DNA from: Glaciozyma antarctica PI12
Lineage: Eukaryota > Basidiomycota > Microbotryomycetes > Kriegeriales > Camptobasidiaceae
Reading direction: 5' to 3'
NCBI GenBank assembly: GCA_002917775.1
Contig: KZ627161.1
Coordinates: forward strand, 1,851,727-1,915,726
Length of the DNA stretch: 64,000 nucleotides
Shown: positions 45,582 to 57,757 of the stretch, in pieces
How the letters are laid out: each line of letters opens with the position of its first letter
Numbering within the stretch: the stretch's first letter is position 1
Made by a program: the position numbers and the translations under genes
Notes under the pieces: model-generated
Seen by the model: only the letters and a program-made list of their open reading frames with translations
Told to the model about the DNA's origin: nothing
Database searches by the model: none

Positions 45582-48500
45582 TCACTTGAACCAGTTCTTC
45601 CTCGCTTCCACGTTGAGTCCCTCCTCATCGTCCTCGACCCAAATGCACCCCGTCGTCCTCGCGCCCCCCTTCTCCCCGTTCTGCCACTCGACCGTATCCT
45701 CAAACTCCTCTCCCTCAACCCACCTCTCCCACGCCTTGACGTACCCCTTCTCCATATTCCTCACCCACTTGCTCGTATCGAACAACGCGCTCTTCTCCCT
45801 CGTCAAGAAGAGCTTGCAGCGCAACTCGCTCAGCTCGCCTCGTCCCCTCCTCTGCGTCCTCCCGTCAATCTCGTTCGCCGCGGCTCCCTGACGGGGAGGA
45901 AGGATGTCGTACGAGAGCCCAGAGGAGAACGCCAAAGCGCGAGCTTCGTACTTCTCTGGACTGCGTACGATCATCTCCTCCCCGAATCCGGTCGCGAGAG
46001 CGATGCTGGCAGCGACGCGAGAGCACATCTTGTGAAGGTGGCGAGGGAAGGTGAGGATGGGAGTGCCGGACCAGAGGATGTCGGCGGCGGTAGTGTGAGC
46101 GTTGACCTGCGTAGCGAGCCATCAGCGAACCCCTCGAACCTTGGGAGGAACCGAACGCACCTCGGTCGTATCGAGGAACAGGTCGGCGATCCTCCCGCGG
46201 TGGATGTGGTCGTTCTTCTGCGCGACGTCGGTGAAGATGACGCGGTCGGCGACTTCAGGACCGGCCCACTTGAGCGCCATCTCCTTGAGGTGCGATTCGC
46301 CCGGCGCAGGGAAGCGGAGGAGCCAGAGGATAGAGTTGCGGTGCTTGGCGAGGATCGAGAGCCAGATGCGGAAGACGTAGGGGTCGATCTGCTCGACCAG
46401 GGCCGTCAGCTGAGATCTGCGAGGTAGAGAGCATGGAGCGCACCTTGTAGAGCTGGTTCCAGTTCGCAAAGATGAACGTGTCGTCGCGGATATGAGGGAA
46501 CATCTGCTTGCGCATCCTCCAGCGCTTGTCCTCCTCGATCGCCCAAATCGCCTCGGGAGAGCCGTCGTTCACCAGAGGAGCTTCGCCGGGGAGCAGGCCT
46601 TGGTTCTCGTTCTCGCGCCAGGCCTGCTTGTGGTCCGTGACAAAGTAGGAGTGCGGGAGGTAGATGACTGCGAGAGGAGAGGATCAGCAGGACGCTCGAT
46701 GAACGAGCGATAAGACGTACGCTTCTCGGTGTAGACGAACGACTCGGAAAGTCCTTCGGGATCCGGATCGCCTTCCAAGTCGGTCGTCGAATCGACTTGC
46801 TCCTCGAGAACCGACCCTCCAGAATGACCGTGCTGCAGGCGCCATTGATTGCCCGAGACGAGTCCCGGAGGACAGACGACCGGATCTGCGACAGCGTCAG
46901 CGAACGCTCCGCCGAACGAAAACTAGCAGAAATAAGGTACCGACGACAAAGTAATCGCACCACCCCGCTGCAAGCGTTCCCGCGAAGCCCATGTAGCTCA
47001 TCTGAACCGGCGCAGGCCTCGCCGCAAAGACTTCGTTCTTCGCGCCCTTCGTATAGCCCGAGAGGTTGACGAGGATGTGGATGCCGTCGTGAACGATTCG
47101 GTCGACGATTTGCTGAGTCGAGTAGTCCGAGGCGTCGAGGAAGTACTGCGCTTCGGCTTCGACCTTGAGTCGGTACGAGGACTTGTCGCTGGGCGAGGTG
47201 GCGTAGCAGAAGACGTTGAACTTTTCGCGATCGTGGAGGCCAAAGACGCTCTGCATGAGGTGCGAAAGCGGGTGGTTGCCAAAGTCGCTGCGCGAATGCG
47301 GTTCGTCAGCGAGTGCACGATGAGGAGTCCCAGCTTTCGAACGCACCTCGAAACGTAGCCAATGTTGATGACGCCGTTGAGGGGAGGAGGCGGAGGAGGG
47401 TAGACGTGCGGAGGTAGCCAAGGCTGGTTGAGAGTGTTGTGCGAGATGCGAAGGCCGGTGCGATGCGAGATGAGTCGAGTTTCGCGAGGACTGACGGGGT
47501 AGCTGAACGTGTGGAAGGGAAGGACGGTCGGGACCGAGATGGGAGGGAGGGAAGGCGGAAGGATTGGGCGACGATAGTTGGCGGCGTCCGCTTCGGTGAC
47601 GAGGATGCGGCGAACGTAGCCAGTACTTTGGAGCGTCATCCCGAACCGCTCGAGGTACCATCGACGCTGAACCCTTCGCATGAGACGTTCGATTAGTCGA
47701 ATGATGAACCCTCCCTCGTTAACGACGTAGCGCGGGCGATCGACGTCGTCCGTGTCGAGGAAAAAGGTGAGGCGAGCTCTCCAAATCGCGCTGGCAGCCC
47801 CGAGCTCGGCGGGAGGGATCCCCCAAATCGCCTGGCTGATGATGGTGAGCCACTGCTCCATCGATCCGGCGCTTCGCATCGCTCCGACGCCGTAGATCCT
47901 TCCGTCCGCCAGCTGCTTCGCGACGAGCTCCGAGATCTGACCCATGTAGCCCGAGCGATGGATCTGCCCTGCGACGACGAGAGCAGGCGGGGAGATGACG
48001 CCTTCGTTGTTGACGGTCCAGTCGCTGCCGACGCCGCCTCGTCCGATCCAGTCGCAGACGCCGCCGAGCGCGTTGACGAGTCCGCAAATCGCTTCGGGGA
48101 AGTGAGGGTTGATCTCGACCGCACGACGGTAGTACGGGATCGACTCCTGGATCTGCCCCGTGTCCTTGATAGCGTTGGCGAGGTTGGCGAGAGCGACGTC
48201 CTGCGGTTGCCAGCGAGTCAGCAGCTGCGAACAAACAAGACGGATTCCAGGGGACTCACGAAGGTAGGGTTGTACTCGACCGCCTGCTTGTACATGAGGA
48301 CGGCTTGAGGAAGCTGACCCATGTCCTTGAGGAGCGAGCCGAGGTTGGTGAAGAGGTGGGGGTGTCGGGGGTCGAGCTGTAGTCCGGCCTTGTAGTACTT
48401 GAGCGCGAGTTGCTGCCCCGTGAGGGGTCGCGGCGGTTGATCCGGGTGCCCGTGCTGCCGAACGAGAGTCGTCGCGTTCATCGTCGAGAGGAGGATGCCG

Positions 48501-51349
48501 AGGTTGTTGCAGGTCGAAGGGGAGGGGTAGAGGGCGAGGGCGATGTAGTAGAGAGGAAGGAGGAGGGAGGGTGAGGGAGGAATGCCGCCGAGGGAGAGAG
48601 TCGACGCTGCGCCAGGTTGTCCCATCGAGTCCTGGAGGACCTTGGCGAGAGTGAGGAGCATCGTCGAAGTCGTTTGGCACGCTTGCTGGAGGGCCTGCTG
48701 ACGAGCATGAGCGGCTTCGGGCGCCGTCGCACCGCCTGACTCGATCATCGAGGGAAGAACGCCGCCCATCTGCTGGAAGAGCATCCCCATGACTTGCGAG
48801 AGGATCTCGGGCGAGAGAAGGACGGTCGGAAGGACTCCACCGCCCATCGCGACGAGTCGAGCGGCGTAGGCGTCTCCTCCGGACCTAACGACGCGGAACA
48901 GCGAGTCGAAAGCGACGTGTCCTTCTCCATTCCCGATCCCAAAGTCGGTGATGGTGCGAAGGACGAGCTCCGAGTTGGCAGCGTCCGTCTCGGCGTGCGC
49001 TGCGACGACCTTGCCTAGGACGGTCATGACGACGACGAGGTCCCGAACTGATACGCCCTCGCTAGGGTACTTGAGCGCCTCGCCTGCGGCCATCTTGACC
49101 CAGACGGGGAGGGAGAGGGCGACTTCGACCGCCTTCTCGTACTCGTCCTTCGCGCCCGCCGCATCGCTCAGCGCTAGTCGCATGTTCCCCTTGGCGTAGA
49201 AGAGGTTCTGCAGGCGATGAACGTGGTTGTTGGGAATGATGCCGGGGAGGATTCGAGGACGGGCGAAAGCGCTGAGGGGATCCGAGTAGAGGGCGAAGCG
49301 GTCGGTCGTGGCGCCGGGTGCGATGGGCGACTGGGAGTAGACTTGAGTCTCGACGTAGTCGCAGAGGGCGAGAGCTTCTTGGTAGCTAGTGTTCGTGGTT
49401 CGGGGTTCGAGGTGTTGGTGGTGGAGGCGTTGGTGGTGGGCGTGCCCGGCGTGCAGAGCACTCCTAGGAGGTTCTCCGTAGCGTCCTGCACACCGTAACA
49501 CGTTAGCGAGTTGTTCAGAGGGTGAGCGCAAGCCGAGAACGAACCCAGTAGCTGCGAGAGAAAGCAAATCAGCTATCGCATCGACGGAAAGAGAGCGAGG
49601 GGACGCACGTCGGTCGTAGCTTGATAGCTTTCCACCACCACGCCTCGGCATCCTTCCACTTGCCCATCGCTCGCAGCGTCGTCCCAATATTCGACATCGC
49701 CTCGACCTGCGCACCCCTCAAATCAGCTCCAGCTCCACCATCGCAGCTCGAAACAAACTCACGTAATTCGGATCATAGCTCAGCAACCGACTGTTGTAGA
49801 AATAGCTGCTATCCAACTCGCCGCGAGTGTAATACACGCAGCTCATCAGGAGCAGCGTCGGCAGATGCTCCGGATGAATCGTCTCGAGAGTATGGAGCAA
49901 GCCCAGCAGCTCATTACTCCTCGGATCCCTCGCATAGACCTGATGCGCATACGCGAGGAGGAAGTCCCTCTTCTCCGGCGTGCACGTCCTCGTCGCATTC
50001 GCATTCGCGATGAGGGCCGAGACCTCCTCGCTCGGCTGAAGCGCCGCCGCGACTTCCTTCGACGAGGTCTTACGATGGACGGGGCGAGGAGCGGGGACGG
50101 CGAGAGCTTCGGGCTTGACGTCGAGCGAGGCGAGTCCTCCCGAGGAGCGTTCGGGGAGGAGAGGGAGGACGTCGAAGCCCATGTTGGCGATCTGCTCCCC
50201 CGCGAGACTCGCAATCTCGTTCGCCGCCATCACGTTCGCTGCGACTGCTGCCGCTGCGGCCGCTTGGACGTGCATCGCGCGACCTTGAGCCGTGCCGGCG
50301 ATTTGGAGGCTGAAAGTCGAAGAAGGGGGCTGGGAGGAGGGGAAGACGCCGGTGGAGGAAGAGGTGGCGGAGATGGGAGGAGTGTTGGAAGGAGTTTCGG
50401 CGGCGGACATGAGGCGGTTGAGAGCTTCGCAATGGAGCTGGGCGAAGTAGCCCGAGGCGAGCGCGTCGAGCTCCTTTCGGTACTGGGCGGCGTAGGCTGA
50501 GAGATCCATGTTCTGTATCGCCGACTCGATCGCCGAACTCGCTGCTGGTCCGCCCGAGACGACGATACTGGCAGCCGCGACGTCCGCGTCGCTGGCGCCG
50601 TTCAGTCGGGCTCCGTTCGTCATGATCGAGGAGGAGACAGCGGTGGCGACTTTGACGATGTTGGAGCGAGCGGCGGCTTGGGTGGCGAGAATGACGGCTG
50701 TTTCCTTGGAGGAATGGACCTGCTGAACGACCTGCTTCTCCTGCTCCCTCAACGCCCACTTCTTCATCTGCATCGCCATCTCGGTGATCTCTCGCTCGGT
50801 GAACGAATGCGACGAAGCGAGAGGAGGACGCTGAGGCGCCGAACCTCCCTGCAACGCCGCCTGTCCCCTCGACTTTCCCACCCTCTCCCTCGCAGCCCTG
50901 AGGCTCCAATCCTCGACGCTAGCGTAGATGGGCTCGAACGGGCGCGGGGCGGTAGGGTTCTCGGGAGCTACGATCCCTGGAGTTGGTGGGCAGAAAGCTT
51001 GGCCGAGGAGGAGGGGAATGGCGGGGTGGTCTCGAATCGTCGTCACGGGAGTCCCGGGTCCTGCGAGGCTTTGGACGAGTTGGTCGGGGGAGGGAGGGGG
51101 GAGGGACATGGAGGAGAGGTAGGACTGAGCTTGGGCGGAGGAAGCGATGGCGTGCTGCTCTGCGTAGTCTGAGGTGCGGGCGAGGGAGAGGAGGAGAGGA
51201 GTCGGGAGGGAGAGGATCGCTTGAACTTGGGTGGGCGTTTGGAACGCTTGGTTCGGGAGAGGTTGCGAGGCGGGGAGGACGGGGAAAGAGGGTCGGCCGG
51301 TCTGGTGGGAAGGAGGTGCGGTGGGGGTGTTGGAGTTCCTGCGAGTCAT
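45582..51349 (-). CDS. O-GlcNAc transferase (OGT, GT41) with TPR repeats
   Basis: About a dozen exons encode roughly 1,700 residues. The N-terminal 500 residues (PMTRRNSNTPTAPPSHQTGR onward) are Pro/Ser/Ala-rich with helical parts and no known domain. TPR-type helices begin near FLLAYAHQVYARDP and include NYVEAMSNIGTTLRAMGKWK, LTGQQLALKYYKAGLQLDPR, HLFTNLGSLLKDMGQLPQAV and VALANLANAIKDTGQIQESI. The catalytic half has the OGT hallmarks: INIGYVSSDFGNHPLSHLMQ, GIHILVNLSGYTKGAKNEVF, RPAPVQMSYMGFAGTLAAGW, LPHSYFVTDHKQAW, FIFANWNQLYKIDPYVFRIW and TAADILWSGTPILTFP. It should transfer GlcNAc from UDP-GlcNAc to Ser/Thr of nuclear and cytosolic proteins. A 7-nt micro-exon (49545-49551) encodes part of PTYWDATENLLG. 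One base appears to be missing near 49391-49405. The start may lie further upstream at 51736 (see findings). Confidence 0.92.
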
Positions 51350-52150
51350 CGGTGCTGATCCTCCCCTCGCTCCCTCGTGCGGTCCTCCCTGTCCCTGTCC
51401 AACCCCTCCCACCAGTCCCGCTCCCCTCCCCAGATTCTCATCCCGTCCCACACCCCTGCTAGGAACGTATCCCCCTCTCCCTCCAACGCCATTCTCCCTC
51501 CCCTGCTCCACCAGCGCGCCACTCCCAACTCCCAGCTGCTGCCCTCGCACCACCGTCGGTCCACTCGGAGCCGCGCTTCCTCCCCCCGCACTCGACTGGA
51601 GCTCCCGACTCGACGCCCGCGCGCTGACTACCTAGCTATCCGAGCCATCCTGTGTCGTTGCGCGCGAAGAACCGGCGCCCGGATGAGTAGGGTCTGTCGA
51701 AGGAGGGTAGCTCGGTCCGCCAGTCCCTTGGACCATGCTTGTGGTTGCCTGTCCTTCTGCTGTTTCTGTAAAGCGGTGCGTGAGAAGCCGGACGCGGGTG
51801 TTTATAGAGGTTGGTGAGAACTCACCTTGGCAAGCTAGAGAGGACCGAGACGGAGGACGCTACGACGGCCCTTGGACGCGCTGGCTGAGCTTGTGTTTGT
51901 GGTTCCTGCGTAGAGTGCGAGCCGAGTACAACTTTAGCTGAACGTTGCGAGAGGGAGAAAGCGCTCCAGGAACAAACGGAATTGCGGTCGGGCGGCGGTC
52001 ATGCATACACTCTTCCTCAAGATGCTTCTGTTTTGACGAGGGAAGGAGGACAGCTACAGAGTCCCTTTGCCACTCGTTAAGTGAACAGCTACAACACGGC
52101 GAAATCGCCTCCTCAAAACTCAAAATTCTCGCTACTCGACGCGACCGTCT
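51350..52150. other. possible OGT 5' exon and promoter
   Basis: The OGT frame stays open upstream of 51349 to an in-frame TAG at 51632-51634. A further ATG at 51736 starts an in-frame stretch (MVQGTGGPSYPPSTDPTHPG) before that stop. A 45-nt GTTCTT...GGTAG segment could splice the stop out. The rest (51740-52150) is intergenic, with the end of the next minus-strand gene at 52151. Confidence 0.45.
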
Positions 52151-54020
52151 TCATTCCACCCTCATCTCCCTCTCCTCCTCCGCATCCACCTCCAAACTTT
52201 CCGGACTAGGCATATGACACACTCCCCTCCTCTCCTCCTCCAGCGACTCAAGCTTGACGACCGCAGGCGAGTCGAGGACGTACATCTCGACGTGCGAATC
52301 TGCAAAGTTCGTAGCGAGGACTCGGTCTATAGGGACCGTTTTGAACGTATCTCGCTGCATCAAACGTTCAGCTAGCGAGTAGAGATGAGGAGGAAGAAAT
52401 AACACACGAGAGCGAATTGAACGCCCTTGGAGGTCATCGCGAAAACGTCCTTGAACCGCTCGTCGTCCCTCCCTACTCCCCTCACCGTCAATCGCGCCAA
52501 CACAATCTTCCGTATCGCCTATTCCACATCTCATCAGTTCGTCCTCCTCCCAGATTCAGAAGCGGAACTCACAGCTTTGTTCCTCCCCTCGACCCCCTCT
52601 ACACTCTTCCCCTGCTCGCTCATCCCAAACTTCCCCACCGGAACACTCACACTCCTCTTCATCCCTCTCGCCTTTCCAACCCCTCCTCCTCCCATTATCC
52701 CCCCTCTCCCAAGAACACTCTCCTCATCCTCCTCCTCCTCCCCTCCAAAAGTCGTCGCAATTGACGGCGTCGGACTCCCCGGCACGACCCCCTCCCGCCC
52801 ATCATCTTCGTCGTCGCTCAGCACCATCGTACGCCGCTTCGCGCCCCTCCTTCCGGGCGTCCCCACCCCGGGTGGTCTCGCGCGTTTCGCAGGGACTTTC
52901 GCAGGCGCTTTCTCCTTCCCTTTCGTCGAAACCACCTTCGTCGACGCTATTTTCTCCTGGGTCGAGGTACTGCGATCGAGCAGACTGAGAAGGGATTTAG
53001 AGGCGCGAGGTTTTGGTTTCGTGAGGGGTTTGGTCGGAGGAGGGGGGAAGCCGAATGCGAGAGCGGGGAGGGAGTTTGTGCGACGGAGTTTGGTGGCGAA
53101 GAGGGTTTCTGTGTGCGGGTTTAGTAGGATCCGTCAAGAGGGAGGGAAGGGGAAGGGGGAGAAGGGGAGGGACGAACCTCGGGGCATGGGGTCGTCAGGG
53201 CGGGGTTTTCGAGTGGCGAGGGCGGAGGCTCGGCCCAGGAGGAGGGTGAGAGGTTGTTTCATAGTGGTGGAGGTGGTCGCGGGGTAAGAAGCGAAGACGA
53301 TTGATTCCTCGCCTTGAAATAACAAGTCAGCAAGACGCACTCTTGTCGCGTGCTCAAACTCACCTCCCACATCCAGTTTGACTCCCATTCCCTCCCTCCC
53401 CTCCTCACAAAACATCTTTTCAAACCACTCCACCGTCTGAGGACATCGTGGGTCGATATAAACCCTAACATCCGTCGGCGTCTCAACCCTTACTCCCTCC
53501 CCCGTTCCCTCACGCAGCACCACCACCTGCTCGCGTGCTCGCAGATCCCGCCCTTTCATCATCTCGATTCCTAGACACATGTCGGCGCCGGAGGAGGCGG
53601 GGGAGAAGGGGTCGTCGAAGGGTGATGGCTGAGCTGTGATCTGCTGAGCTGAGATCAGGTGGACTGCGAAGAGGTGCGCAACGATGGCGATTCCTGTGCG
53701 TGTTCGTGCAGAGTTAGTTTGGAGCTGGAGCGGGGAAGAGAGCGCGATGGACCATGGAGAGCCTTGTTGTCGGCCGTCACAATCTTGCCTCGCCATAACA
53801 ACCGACAGCCCGCTGCGCCCGAAGCGAGCGGGGGAGCAGAGGGTTTTCCGGAGCAGAGGAGGCTGGATGGACGGGCGCTGGAGGTGGGGAGGACGCGAGA
53901 GGCGACGCGTTTGGTTGGCGCGTGAGGGGAGGGGGAGGTGGGTCGTGTGGTGCGAGGAGGAGAGTTGGGCGGGGGGAGAGTCGAGGTGGATGCGACTGGG
54001 ACTTCCTGCTCAGGTTCCAT
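52151..54020 (-). CDS. putative Sld7-like DNA replication protein
   Basis: At least five exons, the first two 53781-54020 and 53364-53693. The N-terminal 80 residues are Ser/Pro-rich (PPPNSPPRTTRPTSPSP) and end in CRLLWRGKIGIAIVAHL. A predicted alpha/beta region follows (VRVYIDPRCPQTVEWFEKMF, ESIVFASYPATTSTTMKQPL, TLLLGRASALATRK). The middle is basic and then acidic (KRARPPGVGTPGRRGAKRRT, MVLSDDEDDGRE). The C-terminal block AIRKIVLARLTVRGVGRDDE with RFKDVFAMTSKGVQFALRRD resembles, from memory, the C-terminal helical domain of Sld7, the Sld3 partner in origin firing. The Sld7 call rests on this one block and is uncertain. The protein ends in an acidic EVDAEEEREMRVE tail. It is divergent from EFG1, with 137 bp between starts. 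One intron seems to end in AAG. Confidence 0.5.
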
Positions 54021-54157
54021 CCTTTGATTCGATAGCGAGATGGAAGGAGGAGGAGAGCGCGACGCCGAAGGAGGAAGCCCGAGCTCAGAGCTCAGATCTC
54101 AAAGCCGACTTGGGCTTGGAGCAGAGCCTCCTCTTCTTCCACCGACTCTCCTCGACA
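54021..54157. promoter_or_regulatory. compact divergent promoter of Sld7-like gene and EFG1
   Basis: Only 137 bp separate the two start codons, so the promoters and leaders must overlap. No motif stands out. Confidence 0.6.
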
Positions 54158-55724
54158 ATGTCAACCGCGTTCTTTCACCCCGACAGAGCAGCAGGAGTAG
54201 AAGCTTCCACCAGCCACCACACCGGAGAGGACTCGGCGCGAGGAAGAGGAGGAAGAGGGAGAGGAGGACCAAGAGGGAGAGGAAGGGGAGCTACCGGCGT
54301 CGCACAGGGTTTCCCAGGGTCTATCCCAACCGGTTCGTCCGCGCTTACAATTCCAGGGAACGAGAGGCGCTAGCTGACCAGGTCCGGCGCACAGGATTCA
54401 TCTCGAAACTCAAGTCCCAGCTCAGGCAAACGAAGAGGCTGCTCACGAGGGTACGCCCTCCCTCCTACCTCTCTTACAGCAGCTAACGAACCCACCAGGA
54501 CGACCTAACTCCCGACGTGCGAATCACTACCGAGCGTCGCCTCAAGACTCTCGAAGTCGAGCTAGAAAAGGCGACCGAAGACACCGTCTCTCGAGAGCTG
54601 GAACAGAAGATGGCATCTCGCTACCGTGGTATCCGATTCTTCGGTGCGTCCCTCCCTTCTCCCCCATGCACCTAGCTGACGACCGAACAATCAGAACGCC
54701 AGAAGGTCCTTCGCAAGATCAAGCAGACCAAAAAAGGCCTCCTCGCCTCCCCCGACGACCCGACCCTCGTTCAAACCCTCTTCGACTCCCGCATAGACCT
54801 CTACTACATCCTCGTCCGTCCTCCCCCCTCCCCTCCTTCCCCACTGACCCCCCGCGCGCAGAAATACCCCAAAACAGAAAAGTACATCGCCCTCTTCCCC
54901 GAAGGCACCTACGTCCCTCACCTCCCCCTCCCCAACTCCTCCACCGGCGCGGCGACGACGCGCGCTACGATGCGAGAGGTATTGAGGAAGAGGATGGAGA
55001 GAGGAGAGTTGGAGATGGAGGCTGAGGGAGGAGATTTGGGGATTGAGGGGGAGGAGGATGTGGGGAGTGGACCGGCGGGAGAGGGGGGGAGTGCGAAGAG
55101 GGGGCTTGAGGAGAAGGAGGTGGAGGTGGAGAGGCCTGCGAAGAAGGTTAAGATGGTCGCGTCGGTGGAGGTGAAGGAGGTGCCGGTTGTTGAGGAGGAG
55201 ATGGTGGAGGAGGTCAAGGAGTACGTTCGCGATTTTGGCTGGGTGGAGGCTTCGCTGACGAAGTTTGCAGAGCTGCGATTGAGGAGAAGGAGGTGCGAGG
55301 AGTCCGGCAGTCGAAGAAGGACAAGAAGGATCTCAAGGACCAAAAGCGCAAGGCGAAGAAGGGGGACACCGCGCCTGCGCCCGTCGTCGAAGCTGCACCC
55401 ATCACAGTCGAGGAACCCACGCCGATGGACGTCGAGGAATCGTGCGTCCTTCCTCATCGCCACTCGGTGCGCTCGCTGACGATTCTGTGCCACAGAGCCC
55501 CGCCTGGCGAGACGGACGAAGCCCGTGGAGTTCGTTTGTCGAAGAAGGCGAAGAAGGACCTCAAGGATAAGAAACGCAAGGAGAAGAAGGACGCCGAGGC
55601 GGCTGCGAAGGCTGGGAACGTCCCTGCGAAGTCGGCGCCGCCGAAGGCTGGGGCGAACGGGAAGGAGGCCCCGGTGATGGCAAAAGCGGATCACTGGGTT
55701 GAGCAGGATGACTTCTTTGCGTAA
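54158..55724 (+). CDS. EFG1: rRNA-processing protein Efg1
   Basis: Seven exons (54158-54332, 54395-54450, 54499-54643, 54695-54813, 54862-55220, 55271-55441, 55496-55724) join in frame to 417 residues. The first exon is Arg/Gly-rich (GRGGRGRGGPRGRGRG, an RGG-type RNA-binding stretch). The EFG1 domain follows: KLKSQLRQTKRLLTRDDLTP, RLKTLEVELEKATED, KMASRYRGIRFFERQKVLRK, IDLYYILKYPKTEKYIALFP. The C-terminal 200 residues alternate acidic and Lys-rich repeats (QSKKDKKDLKDQKRKAKKGD and SKKAKKDLKDKKRKEKKDAE), a near-duplicate pair, before HWVEQDDFFA. Efg1 acts in nucleolar 18S rRNA processing as part of the small-subunit processome. Conserved core and length (the fungal family is shorter, about 230-330) suggest an extended tail. 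Exon 1 to 2 uses a GTTCGT donor. Confidence 0.9.
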
Positions 55725-55885
55725 GCGTAATTAGAGGCGGTTGAGACGAGCGTTCGGCTCGCTGGGAGAGGTCTACTCGCTCTTCCGCTCCCATTCAGAC
55801 CTTCTGCTTCGAACGTTCGCAACTCTCTTGGTCCTGCACAATGTAACACCTATATTATAGCAACAGTTTGCGAGCCCAAGCTCCC

Positions 55886-57757
55886 TTAATACGAGCTAAC
55901 GTCCTTGACCCTCCACCTCGCCACCACACCTCTCCACCAGCTTCTGCCCCCCTCCTCCTCTCGCGGCGCCCTCCTCACCCTCTCCTCCCCACCCACACTA
56001 TCCTCACTATCTTCCTCACTCGCATCGTCCTCCCAATCCTCTTCCAACCTCTCCCCTCCATCTCCCACAAACCCCGCCCTCCGTTCCCCAGCCTCCACCT
56101 CCCCCTCCCCCGTCTCTCCTCTCCGCTCCTCCCTCTCCCTCCTCCAGCGCATCATCAGCGCTCGAATCCCCCAGCCTCGTCTCACGTCGTCCGGAAGACC
56201 GGGCGGGAGGGCAGCGCGCGCTACGGCCGCTTCGTCGTGGGCTGAACGGAGGCGGAAGAAGAAGGTGGAGACGAGGAGGACGACGGGGGAGAACATGTGG
56301 GTAGGGGGGACGGGCGTCGAGCCTGACGAGACGGATTCGGTGATCGTTCCTCGAGTCGCTGGCCTCCGAATCTCCTGCAGTTCGATCTCCTCCGGCGCGC
56401 CGTTCTCCCTCTCCGTATTCCTCCTTCTCAATGCCGAAGGATTCCCACTCCTAGCACTCCCAACCGCACTCTCCACCTCGGTCCTCTCGCGCTCCTCCCG
56501 CCGTTCCCGCTTCGCAGCCTTCCCTTCGGCCCTCCTCTTCTTCTTCGCATTCTTCTTCTCCACCTCCTCCGCTTCGCCCGTCCACATCCCCGCGCCGACC
56601 CACCACCAGAACCCGACCCAGCTCTGCCAAAGGAGGATACAGCTGACGAGGCCAGGAAGCCACTTCATCCTCTCCTCGACGACTTCGAGGAAATTGACGA
56701 CCGTCCCCGTCACGCCTAGGAAGAGGGACAAGATCCCAAAAGTCGCTGTTCCGCCGTCGGTTCGCCAGGCCCGAGAACGGTTGAGGGTGAGGCCCCAGAT
56801 GAAGAGGGCAAGAGTGTAGAGGAGCGTGAGGGCGCTGTTGGCGGTCGTGCGAATCGCGTCACTCAAATCGACGACTGTGTCGCTCGAGGCTAGGTCGGTG
56901 AAGGAAAGGAAGGCGGCGGCGACGGCTAGAGGACCTGTGAGAGGCGTTAGGGAGTGTGAGGAGGGGAGAGGGGAGGACGGACCGAGGAGACCCATGATTA
57001 GGCGAGTTTCGAGGTCCGAGGGGAAGAGCATGGTGAGGAATTGGATGTGGGTTGCGTGGACGCTGAAGGTGACGAGAGCTTGGAGGAAGAGCCACCCTCC
57101 GAGAGGACCTTCCCCCCACGACTCTGGCGGGATGTTGACTTCGACTGTGGTGGGGATCAGCTAGCTGCTCAGAACGCCCCAAAGAGGGAGGACAACGCAC
57201 TAAAGTCGAACATGTAGGGCCACACTCGCGGTCGCGCGATGAGGGTCGACATGAGAACGTGCAGCTGTCCTGCCGTGTTTCCGAGAGAGAGGACGACGGC
57301 GGTTGTCTGCAGAGCCTGATTAGCTCCTCGTGTCAATCCCTTTGGCAACAGCGCACGCACTTGGAAGGCGTAGTTGAGCTTGGAGAGGGGGAGGTGATAG
57401 CGAATCGTGAAGAGGAGGTGGATTAGAAGGACGATAAGGAGAGTCACGGTGATTCCCAGGATCAGGACCTGGATAGGCATGGCGTAGGTAAAGGCTGGGA
57501 GCGCCTCTGCGCGCAGAAAAGAGAGTGTCAGCCCTGGCCTTCCTCCACCAGCGGACCGAGGTGGGATCATGCGTCGACGCGAAGACTCACCCAGGTAGGG
57601 ATCGGTGGTGCTGCTCCCGAGCGTCGGAGATAGAATCTCGCTGACATTGGTGATGAGCTCGATCCTGCAGCAAGTCAGCTGTCATCTTGATGCCAGGAAC
57701 AACACGAGAAGGGCAGTGGGCGCACTGGGAGTCAAGAACCGTCGAACCGGGGGCCAT
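55886..57757 (-). CDS. eight-TM membrane protein of unknown function
   Basis: Six exons (57726-57757, 57591-57664, 57361-57506, 57201-57306, 56983-57144, 55886-56934) join in frame to 522 residues. A short N-terminus with a potential N-glycosylation site (NVSEILSPTLGSS) precedes about eight hydrophobic segments, among them MPIQVLILGITVTLLIVLLI, GGWLFLQALVTFSVHATHIQ, ALTLLYTLALFIWGLTLN, ATFGILSLFLGVTGTVVNFL, LVSCILLWQSWVGFWWWVG and MFSPVVLLVSTFFF. The loop between the last two is highly charged (KKNAKKKRRAEGKAAKRERR), and the C-terminal tail alternates Arg and Glu (RREREERRGETGEGEVEAGE) before EDDASEEDSEDS. No transporter or receptor signature was recognised. The first seven helices in order could suit a receptor-like fold, but this is only a topology argument. 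It is convergent with EFG1 and divergent from the arrestin gene. Confidence 0.75.
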
